DNA from: Pseudoneobacillus sp042683745
GTDB taxonomy: Bacteria > Bacillota > Bacilli > Bacillales > Cytobacillaceae
Assembly (NCBI RefSeq): GCF_042683745.1
Contig: NZ_JBHUJX010000022.1
Span: forward strand, 1 to 64,000
DNA length: 64,000 bases
Direction of reading: 5' to 3'
Shown in pieces: positions 27,208 to 34,375 of the stretch. The position numbers and the translations under genes are program-made. The notes beneath the pieces were generated by a model that saw only the letters and a program-made list of their open reading frames with translations, had not been told where the DNA came from and searched no databases. The first letter of the stretch is position 1, and every line of letters begins with the position of its first letter.

Positions 27208-27762
27208 ATGAACAAAGTTATCAAAGTCCCGCTTTTAACGTATGTAAGAATTTTTTGTATAGTGGCTGCATATGGAATCGCATTCGGGTTACTGACCCAT
27301 AATTTTTTACCTGAGGTTCAACTAAGTGTCATCCTCATATTAGTTGTTGGATTTTTTGCCTTTAAAATAATTAACTATTTAGTAGTTTCGCTTGAAGTGA
27401 ATGAAAATTCGCTAGTTTTTAATGGTTTTTTCAAAAGGGGAATCCAAATTCCATTTAATCAATTGAAGGAAGTTGATTTGGAAGGTCCATCTCAATTTAA
27501 TAGTAATTACAGATTAGCCTTTTTTGGGAACGGGAGCCAAAATCGACAAGTATTTGCAAAAATTCCTCTATATTGGTTCCGAAGAAGTGAAATGACAGAA
27601 CTATTGATTGAAATTCAACAAATGAACCCTACAGTTCAATATGAGAAGCAAGTTAGTCTTTATATGATCGGTGATGATAAGAAAAAACTTCTTGTTAATT
27701 ATTTACTCCAGAACATTATATTGTTTGGGTTGCTTATTTTTCTGATTATAAAATACCGCTAG
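27208..27762 (+). CDS. membrane protein with PH-like cytoplasmic domain
   Basis: A 184-residue protein with two TM helices near the N-terminus (about 10-30 and 36-58), a soluble beta-rich region (about 60-130: NENSLVFNGFFKRGIQIPFNQLKEVDLEG) that resembles bacterial PH domains, and a C-terminal TM helix (about 162-180). It is not assigned to a named family. AAAGGATT precedes ATG 27208. It is divergent from the DUF805 gene and followed by a tandem-repeat stretch. Confidence 0.65.
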   Translation: MNKVIKVPLLTYVRIFCIVAAYGIAFGLLTHNFLPEVQLSVILILVVGFFAFKIINYLVVSLEVNENSLVFNGFFKRGIQIPFNQLKEVDLEGPSQFNSNYRLAFFGNGSQNRQVFAKIPLYWFRRSEMTELLIEIQQMNPTVQYEKQVSLYMIGDDKKKLLVNYLLQNIILFGLLIFLIIKYR

Positions 27763-27818
27763 AGTAATAGAACCACGTGAATGGTGTTAAAGATCTTTCT
27801 GGTAGAAACTAAATTTAT

Positions 27819-27985
27819 GAACAAGTCCAATAGAATTGTGAACTTGTCCGATAGAACACTTAAACTGTTCGATATCCGGCTGTAATCGTCCGATAGATGG
27901 CGCAATTTGTCCAATAGGAACTAAAACTTCCCTGTTAGAACTAAAAAACTATGCAATAAATCCAAAATTGTCCACTAAATCCATG
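27819..27985. repeat. degenerate 21-bp tandem repeats
   Basis: Six units of exactly 21 bp run from 27819 to 27944, with two weaker units to about 27985. The shared core is CTTGTCCGATAG-like, for example AACTTGTCCGATAGAAC in unit 2. Stop codons occur in each frame over the whole array, so it is not a coding repeat now, though one frame reads NLSDR-like heptads. The rest of 27763-28003 holds nothing else that I can support. Confidence 0.75.
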
Positions 27986-28003
27986 TAAGGCTCAAAAAAT
28001 AAA

Positions 28004-28033
28004 AAAAGCTTGCGCAAATTAGTGCAAGCTTTT
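28004..28033 (-). terminator. terminator of the glutaredoxin-like gene
   Basis: AAAAGCTTGC pairs with GCAAGCTTTT around a 10-base loop. On the minus strand the 3' arm runs on into TTTTTT. It lies eight bases past the stop of the gene at 28042. Confidence 0.85.
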
Positions 28034-28041
28034 CCCAATCT

Positions 28042-28284
28042 TTAAATTCCTAGAATTTCAGCGATCTTTTCTTGATCAAATCCTAGAATAACCTCTTCAC
28101 TTTGATCGTCTTTAATTATTGTTGCTGGTGTTGCAGAGGCACCTAATGCAATGAGCTCGTGCATATATTGATCATTTTTGCGAATATCTCGATCCTCAAA
28201 TTCGATGCCATTTTCTTTTAACCACAATTTTTCCGCATGGCACGGGGGACATGTTTCTTGAGTGTAAATAATGACTTTTTTCAT
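28042..28284 (-). CDS. glutaredoxin-family thioredoxin-fold protein
   Basis: An 80-residue redox protein. The active site is a dithiol CPPC (TQETCPPCHAEKLWL, residues about 9-12), followed by GIEFEDRDIRKN and the cis-Pro region ASATPATII. It probably acts as a thiol-disulfide reductant of the glutaredoxin/NrdH type. An upstream in-frame ATG at 28290 lies one base from AGGAGG, so the second ATG (28284) with seven-base spacing is chosen. Confidence 0.9.
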   Translation of the reverse strand: MKKVIIYTQETCPPCHAEKLWLKENGIEFEDRDIRKNDQYMHELIALGASATPATIIKDDQSEEVILGFDQEKIAEILGI

Positions 28285-28530
28285 CTTCATTCCTCCTGTT
28301 ACTTTTTTTAGATAATTGTACCACTAACACAACTGTTTTTTCCAAGAATCCGTTTTAAGATCGTATTATTTTCAAAAGTGCTTTTCAAAATTAAGTATGA
28401 TATCCGTTTTAAAGCAAGCAATAAAATTTGATGGGAAGATATTAGTTTGATGATATAGAATAGCTGAAAAGGATATGAAAATTTATCGAATTGGCTTTAG
28501 TGAATCGCTAAAGAGCCTTCACATTCTTTT

Positions 28531-28562
28531 AAAAAAGCAAGTGCCAGCTGCACTTGTTTTTT
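28531..28562 (-). terminator. terminator of pepV
   Basis: AAAAAAGCAAGTG and CACTTGTTTTTT pair with one G-U. On the minus strand the stem ends in TTTTTT. It lies 12 bp past the PepV stop. Confidence 0.85.
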
Positions 28563-28573
28563 CCGCCTCATCA

Positions 28574-29971
28574 TTAAATATTAGCAAGCTGATAAATCGC
28601 CCTTGCGTAAATGGCGGTTGCTCTATACAAATCTTCTAATTCCACATATTCATTGATTTGATGTGCTGTATTTTCTTTCCCAGGGAAGACAGCTCCATAA
28701 GCGACACCATTTTCAATGAATTGAGCATAGGTAGCTCCACCTGTCGTTAATAGATGCGCTTGTTCACCAGTTTCTTGCTCGTACGCCTCTTGAAGTACAC
28801 GAATGATAGGCTGATCTGATTCAACATAATGTGGTTTCTTTTCTCTTACTTCATCGATTTCAAAACCATATTCCTTCACTACTTCACCTAATTTTTCAAT
28901 CGTTCTTAAATATGGTGTTTCAACTGGACAGCGAATATTTAACGTTAAGTAGGCGTCTTCGTTCGAAACATAGCGAAATACTCCTGCGTTTACGGTAAGT
29001 GGACCTGTAATATCATCAGAAAATGCGATGTTCAACTTTTCCCCAAATGGATCTTCTGCAATTCGATCTGAAATGAATTGTACATACGAATTCCCTGATA
29101 CTTCTCCTACTAAAAATGTGGCAAGCTTTGCTCCTGCATTGATTCCTTTATAAGGCTCCATTCCATGGGCAGACCTACCTTTTAAGGTTAAACGTAAGCC
29201 ATTTTCTGTTTGTTTCGTGGAATAAGCAAAGTTTTCCTCTTTACAATAGGAAGAAAATTTCTCTTCTAATTGGTTAAGGCCATTTCCACGGAGTAAGCAT
29301 TCTGCATGGTCAGGTACCATATTTCCTTTTTCCCCAGAATAGAAAGATACTAGTTCATAATTTCCGCTTGAATGGTATTCCTTTTTTAATCGAACGACCG
29401 CATTGATTTGTCCTTTTTCAGCATGAATAATAGGAAACTCAGCATCTGGAGCAAATCCTGTAAAAGGTTTGGGCTCGACTTGAACGTATTTCTTCATGCA
29501 GGTCATGCCGCTCTCTTCATCGGTGCCAAAGATAATTCTTACACGATGCTTTAGCGATAATTCGTTTTCTTTAATAATTTTAAGAGCGTAGTAAGCGGCA
29601 ATCGTTGGACCTTTATCATCAATGGCTCCACGTGCGAATAATTTGCCGTCTCTGACTGTTGGTGTAAAAGGTTCGGATTCCCATTCACCAGTTACAGGAA
29701 CGACATCTAAATGACAAAGCACGGAAATATAATGTGGTGCATCAAGCGGACCAATTTCCGCAAATCCTACATAGCCTTCAATATTCCTTGTTCGAAACCC
29801 ATCCTTTTCTGCGGTGTGAAGCATAAAATCTAAAGCTTCTTTAATATTTACTCCCATAGGAGCCGATTCCGACATTGATGATAAATCTTTCACACTTTTA
29901 ATCGAAAGTAAATGTGACAGATCCTCTAGTAACTTTTGCTTTCTTATTTGAACTTCTTCCTTCCAATTCAA
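28574..29971 (-). CDS. pepV: dipeptidase PepV (M20 metallopeptidase)
   Basis: A 465-residue M20-family dizinc dipeptidase. Metal and catalytic residues are readable: HLDVVP near 87 (His), DDKGPT near 119 (Asp), DEESG near 153 (catalytic/metal Glu) and a C-terminal His in NTAHQINEYVELEDL. The lid domain carries GRSAHGMEPYKGINA. It cleaves dipeptides, including carnosine-like ones, in the cytoplasm. TTG 29971 follows AGGAGGAATTATT. It is monocistronic, and divergent from the small peptide gene at 30194. Confidence 0.95.
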   Translation of the reverse strand: MNWKEEVQIRKQKLLEDLSHLLSIKSVKDLSSMSESAPMGVNIKEALDFMLHTAEKDGFRTRNIEGYVGFAEIGPLDAPHYISVLCHLDVVPVTGEWESEPFTPTVRDGKLFARGAIDDKGPTIAAYYALKIIKENELSLKHRVRIIFGTDEESGMTCMKKYVQVEPKPFTGFAPDAEFPIIHAEKGQINAVVRLKKEYHSSGNYELVSFYSGEKGNMVPDHAECLLRGNGLNQLEEKFSSYCKEENFAYSTKQTENGLRLTLKGRSAHGMEPYKGINAGAKLATFLVGEVSGNSYVQFISDRIAEDPFGEKLNIAFSDDITGPLTVNAGVFRYVSNEDAYLTLNIRCPVETPYLRTIEKLGEVVKEYGFEIDEVREKKPHYVESDQPIIRVLQEAYEQETGEQAHLLTTGGATYAQFIENGVAYGAVFPGKENTAHQINEYVELEDLYRATAIYARAIYQLANI

Positions 29972-30055
29972 AATAATTCCTCCTTAAGTTTTTAGATTTC
30001 ATTTCTTGCAAGATGTATATCAACATATTTACTATAATTTACTAGATTTGAAAAG

Positions 30056-30096
30056 TTAATTGGTTAACTAATTAACTAGTGATTAACCTAATTAAA
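30056..30096. promoter_or_regulatory. A+T-rich overlapping inverted repeats between pepV and the 47-aa gene
   Basis: TTAATTGGTTAACTAATTAA is nearly palindromic, and GGTTAA/TTAACC arms recur 21 bases apart. The cluster lies in the divergent region, about 100-140 bp before the small gene. It looks like an operator region; no regulator can be named. Confidence 0.4.
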
Positions 30097-30193
30097 ACAA
30101 GTTAAATTATTCCTTAAAATGGTATGTATTCAACTGAAAAAGCCAATACCGTTCGTAACCTACTTTATTCAATTCAACTTGAGGAAGGACCTT

Positions 30194-30337
30194 ATGAGTG
30201 AAGCAAATATTCGAAAAGTTCTTCAATTAGGTGATGATCCGGAAGTGTTAGCGAATGTGATTATAAATAATGGCTCTGAACCGACTAATGATCGTAATTG
30301 CAATGAAGGTGGCATGTGTGGATGGGATATCCTTTAG
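30194..30337 (+). CDS. 47-residue two-cysteine peptide, unknown
   Basis: ATG 30194 is preceded by AGGAAGG (30182-30188) and the ORF is followed by a 16-bp terminator stem, so this is very likely a real, independently transcribed gene. The N-terminal half (MSEANIRKVLQLGDDPEVLANVII) looks helical and acidic. The C-terminal half is Asn/Gly-rich with two Cys: NCNEGGMCGWDIL. There is no signal peptide or TM segment. Candidates are a modified-peptide precursor, a quorum peptide or a small regulator. No modification enzyme is adjacent, and I do not recognise the family. Confidence 0.7.
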   Translation: MSEANIRKVLQLGDDPEVLANVIINNGSEPTNDRNCNEGGMCGWDIL

Positions 30338-30370
30338 AGATCTTCAAAATGAAATGATTAAGCCAGAAAT

Positions 30371-30408
30371 TTAAAGAAGCGAACAGTTTAGCCTGTTCGC
30401 TTCTTTAA
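30371..30408. terminator. bidirectional terminator, small peptide gene / DUF2653 unit
   Basis: TTAAAGAAGCGAACAG (30371-30386) and CTGTTCGCTTCTTTAA (30393-30408) form a perfect 16-bp stem with a six-base loop. It lies between convergent genes and can terminate both. Confidence 0.85.
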
Positions 30409-30438
30409 ATCGGATATGATCTAACTTTCCTACTACAA

Positions 30439-30726
30439 TCAATTCGTCACGGCGATGATGCCTTCTTCATCATCCAATACGAGGTTAATCCCCACATAAG
30501 GGTCTCTGTTCAAATATTCATCCAACCATAAACGTAGTGCTTCAATAATATTTGCTGTAATGAGTACCTGTTTTCGGTCGTCTACATAAACCTCCGCAGA
30601 AAATCCATAATCATCGTCATACATAAGTTCTACTTCGACTTCTTCAGGCTTTATTTGCTTTTTGCGAGCAATATACACGCAAATGGCGTTAATAATATCC
30701 TGTTCAGGTAGAATTATCTTCTCCAT
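30439..30726 (-). CDS. DUF2653 family protein (YxcD-like)
   Basis: A 95-residue soluble acidic protein whose sequence (EKIILPEQDIINAICVYIA, then EVEVELMYDDDYGFSAEVYV) I recognise as the YxcD/DUF2653 type. No enzymatic motif is visible. It overlaps the end of the preceding membrane-protein gene by 13 bp, so the two are translationally coupled. The manganese riboswitch upstream of the pair suggests a role in metal homeostasis, which is inference. Confidence 0.85.
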   Translation of the reverse strand: MEKIILPEQDIINAICVYIARKKQIKPEEVEVELMYDDDYGFSAEVYVDDRKQVLITANIIEALRLWLDEYLNRDPYVGINLVLDDEEGIIAVTN

Positions 30727-31145
30727 TGGTTATTTTCCTCTGTTCTCTTTTTAAACATATATAAGTTAAATATTTTACGAATAACAGCGATTAAAATAAT
30801 AATCCCGATCACATTAATCATGAAGCCAAGTATGGACCCTAGGAATCCCATGTTTGCAAACATACTACCAAACAATAATCCAGCTAGTCCACCGACCATC
30901 ATACCTTTCATAAAGCCGCCTGAACGTTTTTTATAAGTAGTAGCTGACTTGTTGGTAGTCGTGTTGTTTTGCTTCTTTTGGAAAAACGAATTTGTATTAG
31001 TGTTAGAACGATTAGTGTTAAAACTTTTTTTACCTGACTTATATCCTTTAGCCTCTACGCTGTATGTGTGGTCTTGAAACACAATATTTCCAACTGGTGA
31101 GAAGAGTAAAGAAGTCGTAAGTAAGGCTGCGATTATTTTTTTCAT
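30714..31145 (-). CDS. exported Gly-rich membrane protein, Tim44-N-like
   Basis: A 143-residue protein. A signal-like helix (MKKIIAALLTTSLLFSPVG) is followed by a basic, Asn/Thr/Ser-rich linker (about 32-75), then GGFMKGMMVGGLAGLLFGSMFANMG-type Gly-rich helices and a further TM helix (about 103-125), ending in a charged tail. The Gly-rich helix resembles the N-terminus of Tim44-like proteins. ATG 31145 follows GGAGGAAATAAA. It is the first gene under the manganese riboswitch and overlaps DUF2653. Function unknown. Confidence 0.8.
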   Translation of the reverse strand: MKKIIAALLTTSLLFSPVGNIVFQDHTYSVEAKGYKSGKKSFNTNRSNTNTNSFFQKKQNNTTTNKSATTYKKRSGGFMKGMMVGGLAGLLFGSMFANMGFLGSILGFMINVIGIIILIAVIRKIFNLYMFKKRTEENNQWRR

Positions 31146-31251
31146 TTTATTTCCTCCATATTTTAGTGTTATTTTTAAAGATTAATGTTTCATTTTCTCT
31201 AACTTTGATGGAATCTGCAAATGATTAGATTGCTGTGCCCCTCCCTTATAA

Positions 31252-31285
31252 ATCAAAAAAACCTTTACCATAAATGGTAAAGGTT
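31252..31285 (-). terminator. expression-platform terminator of the manganese riboswitch
   Basis: On the minus strand AACCTTTACCAT and ATGGTAAAGGTT form a 12-bp stem followed by TTTTTTT. It lies between the aptamer and the membrane-protein gene. The upstream segment ATGGTGAAGG (31312-31303) can pair with the 5' arm and form an antiterminator. Confidence 0.88.
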
Positions 31286-31302
31286 AAATAAATACTATCA
31301 TC

Positions 31303-31411
31303 CCTTCACCATATTGGCAAAGGTCTCGCAAACAACATCAAGTTGCCAGTTAAGCCGGTGATGTACTCATCACGTATTGACGACATAACTGTTAGCTACT
31401 CCCCTTTGGAG
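31303..31411 (-). promoter_or_regulatory. manganese riboswitch (yybP-ykoY class)
   Basis: On the minus strand the aptamer starts CCAAAGGGGAGTAGC and ends GCGAGACCTTTGCC, with GTCGTCAATACGTGATGA and ACATCACCGGCTTAACTG between; these are the conserved elements of the yybP-ykoY aptamer. P1 is AAAGG with CCTTT. CCTTTGCC (31323-31316) can also pair with GGTGAAGG (31310-31303), which in turn can pair with CCTTTACC of the terminator. These exclusive pairings give an ON switch: Mn-bound P1 releases GGTGAAGG to block the terminator. It controls the membrane protein/DUF2653 pair. Confidence 0.9.
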
Positions 31412-31458
31412 TATTAAGTTTATAAATCATCGTTTATCATTTTATCAACGATAGGTAT

Positions 31459-31487
31459 ATTCTAATATAATTTACGTCTAATTTCAA
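31459..31487 (-). promoter_or_regulatory. promoter of the manganese-riboswitch transcript
   Basis: On the minus strand, -35 TTGAAA (31487-31482), a 17-bp spacer and -10 TAGAAT (31464-31459) form a good sigma-A promoter. The predicted start near 31452 leaves about 40 bases before the aptamer. Confidence 0.75.
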
Positions 31488-31566
31488 CTTTTAAAAAACG
31501 ATCAAGTAACTCTTTTACCTAAATTTGCTAGGTTGACAGATTCCAATGGATGATGTAGTCTGAACA

Positions 31567-31572
31567 TATAAT
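31567..31572 (+). promoter_or_regulatory. candidate -10 of the lysine-riboswitch transcript
   Basis: TATAAT is a consensus -10 box and lies nine bases before the first stem of the lysine leader. The only clean -35 upstream, TTGACA at 31533-31538, is 28 bp away, which is too far; with a 17-bp spacer it would use the weak TAGTCT at 31556. The promoter assignment is therefore unsettled. Confidence 0.5.
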
Positions 31573-31580
31573 TTAATAGA

Positions 31581-31774
31581 CCTCACTTTTGCGGTGAGGT
31601 AGAGGCGCGATATTTAATAGTCTTTAGTGGAGTTCCGAGAAACGATGATGCTATAGAGAAGGAAATGTCGCCGAAGTTAGTAATATTCTCGAGTATTACT
31701 TGCTGGGTCTGCAGTTAAGAACTGCAGGACTGTCTCAGGTAAACCCCCAGTTTACTTGAGTTGTGCTATCTCAT
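31581..31774 (+). promoter_or_regulatory. lysine riboswitch (L box)
   Basis: All L-box landmarks are present in order: GTGAGGTAGAGGCGCGA (P1 5' strand and core), GGAAATGTCGCCGAAG, a P4-type stem (TTACT and AGTAA arms), TTGCTGGGTCTGCAG, GGACTGTC, a P5 hairpin with GTAAAC/GTTTAC arms, and GCTATCTCAT (P1 3' strand, 31765-31774). The class represses lysine biosynthesis or uptake when lysine binds. It precedes an ABC importer, fixing lysine as the likely substrate. A 5' hairpin, CCTCAC/GTGAGG (31581-31599), competes with P1. Confidence 0.96.
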
Positions 31775-31814
31775 TATGGGAAAGAAGAGGACTTTAGGGC
31801 AACTATAAATGTAG

Positions 31815-31844
31815 CGACCTGAGTTTATCTCAGGTCGTTTTTTG
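31815..31844 (+). terminator. expression-platform terminator of the lysine riboswitch
   Basis: CGACCTGAG (31815-31823) pairs with CTCAGGTCG (31829-31837), followed by TTTTTTG. ACCTGAG can instead pair with CTCAGGT at 31734-31740 in the P5 region, a plausible antiterminator when lysine is low. Confidence 0.93.
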
Positions 31845-31877
31845 TTTATTTAAAAAATTACTAGAGGAGAGACAAAA

Positions 31878-32723
31878 ATGAGAAAGATATCATCATTAAT
31901 AACTATTTTAGTACTATCAGTTATCGTTTTATTAGCTGGATGTGGGACAAGTGGGAGTTCCAAGTCGTCATCAGGATCATCATCGGAAAAAGAAACTTTT
32001 AAAGTAGGTCTTGAAGCGGGCTATGCTCCATTTAACTGGACGCAAATGGATGATTCCAATGGTGGAGTGAAAATTGATGGCAATGCGGAATATGCTGGCG
32101 GTTACGATGTAGAAATCGCTAAAAAGATTGCTGATGGTTTAGGAAAAGAATTAGTGATCGTGAAAACAGAATGGGATGGTCTTGTACCAGCATTAACTTC
32201 TGGTAAAATCGATGCCATTATAGCAGGGATGTCACCGACAGCAGAACGTAAAAAGACAATTGATTTTTCTGACAACTATTATAAATCTAATCTAGTTATG
32301 GTAGTGAAAAAGGGTGGCGCGTATGAAGGAGCTACTTCGATTCAAGATTTCAAAGGGGCTAAAATAACAGCTCAATTAAATACATTCCACTACTCAGTAA
32401 TTGAACAAATTGAAGGTGTAAAACAACAGCCGGCAATGGATAATTTCCCAGCAATGCGAGTAGCACTTGAATCAGGAATTATTGATGGCTACGTAACAGA
32501 ACGTCCGGAAGCGGTGAGTGCTTCAGCAGCAAATGGCAACTTCGCTATGGTTGAATTTACAGATGGATTTAGCACATCAGAAGATGATACAGCCATTGCT
32601 GTAGGTCTTAAAAAGGATAGTGAACTAACTGAAAAAATTAATGAAATTTTAGCAAACATCACAGAGGAAGACCGTACAAGTATTATGGATACGGCTATCA
32701 AAAATCAGCCAGCAGCAGAATAA
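31878..32723 (+). CDS. lysine ABC transporter substrate-binding lipoprotein
   Basis: A 281-residue SBP_bac_3 protein. The lipobox LLAGCG with Cys22 follows a hydrophobic signal, then a Ser-rich linker (about 25-37), then FKVGLEAGYAPFNW and GGYDVEIAKKIADGLGKEL, the amino-acid-binding signature. It is exported, lipid-anchored and presents its ligand to the permease. The lysine riboswitch in its leader indicates lysine as ligand, which the sequence alone could not tell. ATG 31878 follows GAGGAGAG. An RNA hairpin separates it from the permease. Confidence 0.95.
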   Translation: MRKISSLITILVLSVIVLLAGCGTSGSSKSSSGSSSEKETFKVGLEAGYAPFNWTQMDDSNGGVKIDGNAEYAGGYDVEIAKKIADGLGKELVIVKTEWDGLVPALTSGKIDAIIAGMSPTAERKKTIDFSDNYYKSNLVMVVKKGGAYEGATSIQDFKGAKITAQLNTFHYSVIEQIEGVKQQPAMDNFPAMRVALESGIIDGYVTERPEAVSASAANGNFAMVEFTDGFSTSEDDTAIAVGLKKDSELTEKINEILANITEEDRTSIMDTAIKNQPAAE

Positions 32724-32730
32724 TAAAATG

Positions 32731-32760
32731 ATACCGGCTGCTTCTTTTGCAGTCGGTTAT
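32731..32760 (+). other. intercistronic hairpin between binding protein and permease
   Basis: ATACCGGCTGC and GCAGTCGGTTAT pair with a single bulge, then TTAATTTT follows. Such hairpins stabilise the upstream mRNA or partly terminate, giving more binding protein than membrane subunits. Confidence 0.6.
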
Positions 32761-32782
32761 TAATTTTAAAGGGAGGATTAGT

Positions 32783-33526
32783 ATGAGCATCGATTATATT
32801 GTATCAATGATTTCAAGCAACTGGCCGATGTTCCTTCGTGGAGCAGGGATGACACTTTTTATCTCTATCATTGCTACGATTATTGGCGCACTGATAGGAT
32901 TAGTTGCAGGGGTGATTCGTACCATTCCCGTGCCCGAGCGAAAGGCTAAGAGAATATTTCTAAAAGTGATCAATATCATTCTTACGATGTATATCGAATT
33001 TTTCCGAGGAACACCAATGATTGTTCAGGCTATGGTTATTTTTTATGGTTCTGCATTAGCTTTTGGTTTAGATATGGACCGAACCTTGGCAGCGATCATC
33101 ATCGTTTCGATCAATACTGGTGCTTATATGGCTGAAATTGTGCGAGGTGGAGTCATCTCCATTGATAAAGGACAATTTGAAGCGGCTCAGGCGATCGGTA
33201 TGAATCATATTCAAACGATGCTTCATGTTGTATTGCCACAAGTAGTCCGCAATATATTACCGGCGACAGGAAATCAATTTATCATCAATATTAAAGACAC
33301 GTCCGTACTTAATGTCATTGGGGTGACGGAACTTTATTTTCAAACAAAAACAGTGGCAGGAATCAGTTTCAAGTATTTTGAGCCATTCTTTGTTGCGTGT
33401 GTATTGTATTTCATTATGACGTTTACAGTAACAATAATTCTACGTTATTTTGAAAGAAAACTGGATGGACCAGAAAGTTATAGCATGATTGGAAGTCATG
33501 GGCAAGTAACGCCAACTAAAGAATAA
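32783..33526 (+). CDS. lysine ABC transporter permease
   Basis: A 247-residue HisM/GlnP-type membrane subunit with about five TM helices. The family motif EFFRGTPMIVQAMVIFYG is near residue 70, and the EAA coupling loop EAAQAIGMNHIQTMLHVVLPQ is near 130-150. The frame is open back to 32747, but GGGAGGATT at 32771-32779 supports ATG 32783. It works with the flanking lipoprotein and ATPase, all under the lysine riboswitch. Confidence 0.94.
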   Translation: MSIDYIVSMISSNWPMFLRGAGMTLFISIIATIIGALIGLVAGVIRTIPVPERKAKRIFLKVINIILTMYIEFFRGTPMIVQAMVIFYGSALAFGLDMDRTLAAIIIVSINTGAYMAEIVRGGVISIDKGQFEAAQAIGMNHIQTMLHVVLPQVVRNILPATGNQFIINIKDTSVLNVIGVTELYFQTKTVAGISFKYFEPFFVACVLYFIMTFTVTIILRYFERKLDGPESYSMIGSHGQVTPTKE

Positions 33527-33546
33527 ATTGCGAAGGAGGAACACAT

Positions 33547-34281
33547 TTGGAAAAAGTCATTGATATTCAACATTTGAACAAATCCTATGGAACGCATGAA
33601 GTATTAAAAGACATTGATTTTTCAGTCAATAAGGGAGAAGTTGTCTGTATCATTGGTTCCTCTGGATCTGGTAAATCGACTCTCCTTCGTTGTATTAATC
33701 TTTTAGAAAAACCAAGTGGCGGTCAAATTATTTATCATGGTGAAAATATTTTGGATGATAAGCACGATATTCACGCTTATCGTACGAACTTAGGGATGGT
33801 TTTCCAACAATTTAACTTATTTAACAATCACAATGTCTTAAACAATTGTGTCGTTGGGCAAGTAAAAGTGTTAAAGCGATCCAAAGAAGAAGCAGAAAAA
33901 GTAGCGATGAAATATTTGAAAGTCGTTGGGATGGATCAATATATAAACGCCAAGCCAAAACAATTATCGGGCGGTCAAAAACAACGAGTAGCCATTGCCC
34001 GAGCCCTTTCAATGGAACCAGATGTCATGTTATTTGATGAACCAACATCGGCTCTTGATCCTGAAATGGTTGGAGAAGTTTTGAAAGTGATGAAGGAACT
34101 AGCTGAAACGGGTTTAACGATGTTAATTGTTACGCATGAAATGGAATTTGCAAGAGAAGTATCGGATCGTGTGGTCTTTATGGATAAGGGAGTCATCGCA
34201 GAAGAAGGAAGTGCCGAGCAAATTTTTAACCATCCAACACAAGAGCGAACGAAGGAATTTTTAAAGCGTACGTTAAAATAA
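33547..34281 (+). CDS. lysine ABC transporter ATP-binding protein
   Basis: A 244-residue polar amino-acid uptake ATPase (HisP/GlnQ type): Walker A GSSGSGKST, Q-loop VFQQFNLFNN, signature LSGGQKQRVAIARAL, Walker B VMLFDEPTSALDPE, and switch His in VTHEMEFA. TTG 33547 follows AAGGAGGAACACA. It is the third gene of the importer; the structured repeat copy A follows about 95 bp downstream. Confidence 0.95.
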   Translation: MEKVIDIQHLNKSYGTHEVLKDIDFSVNKGEVVCIIGSSGSGKSTLLRCINLLEKPSGGQIIYHGENILDDKHDIHAYRTNLGMVFQQFNLFNNHNVLNNCVVGQVKVLKRSKEEAEKVAMKYLKVVGMDQYINAKPKQLSGGQKQRVAIARALSMEPDVMLFDEPTSALDPEMVGEVLKVMKELAETGLTMLIVTHEMEFAREVSDRVVFMDKGVIAEEGSAEQIFNHPTQERTKEFLKRTLK

Positions 34282-34375
34282 CATCTTTGTAACAAGGGTT
34301 GTCAATCTAAGAATACTATGACAGTATATAAGCATAAAAGAAAAGAAAGCATAATATTTTCGAACTTCGAAAAAT

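Noticed and set aside
27819..27985. CRISPR array
   Set aside because: The units are contiguous 21-bp tandem repeats without spacers, and no cas gene is present.
31290..31420. T-box or SAM riboswitch in the minus-strand leader
   Set aside because: No T-box sequence (such as GGTGGTACCGCG) and no SAM core; GGGGAGTAGC and GAGACCTTTGCC are diagnostic of the yybP-ykoY class.
31533..31572. TTGACA/TATAAT as one promoter for the lysine leader
   Set aside because: The spacer would be 28 bp, too long for a sigma-A promoter.
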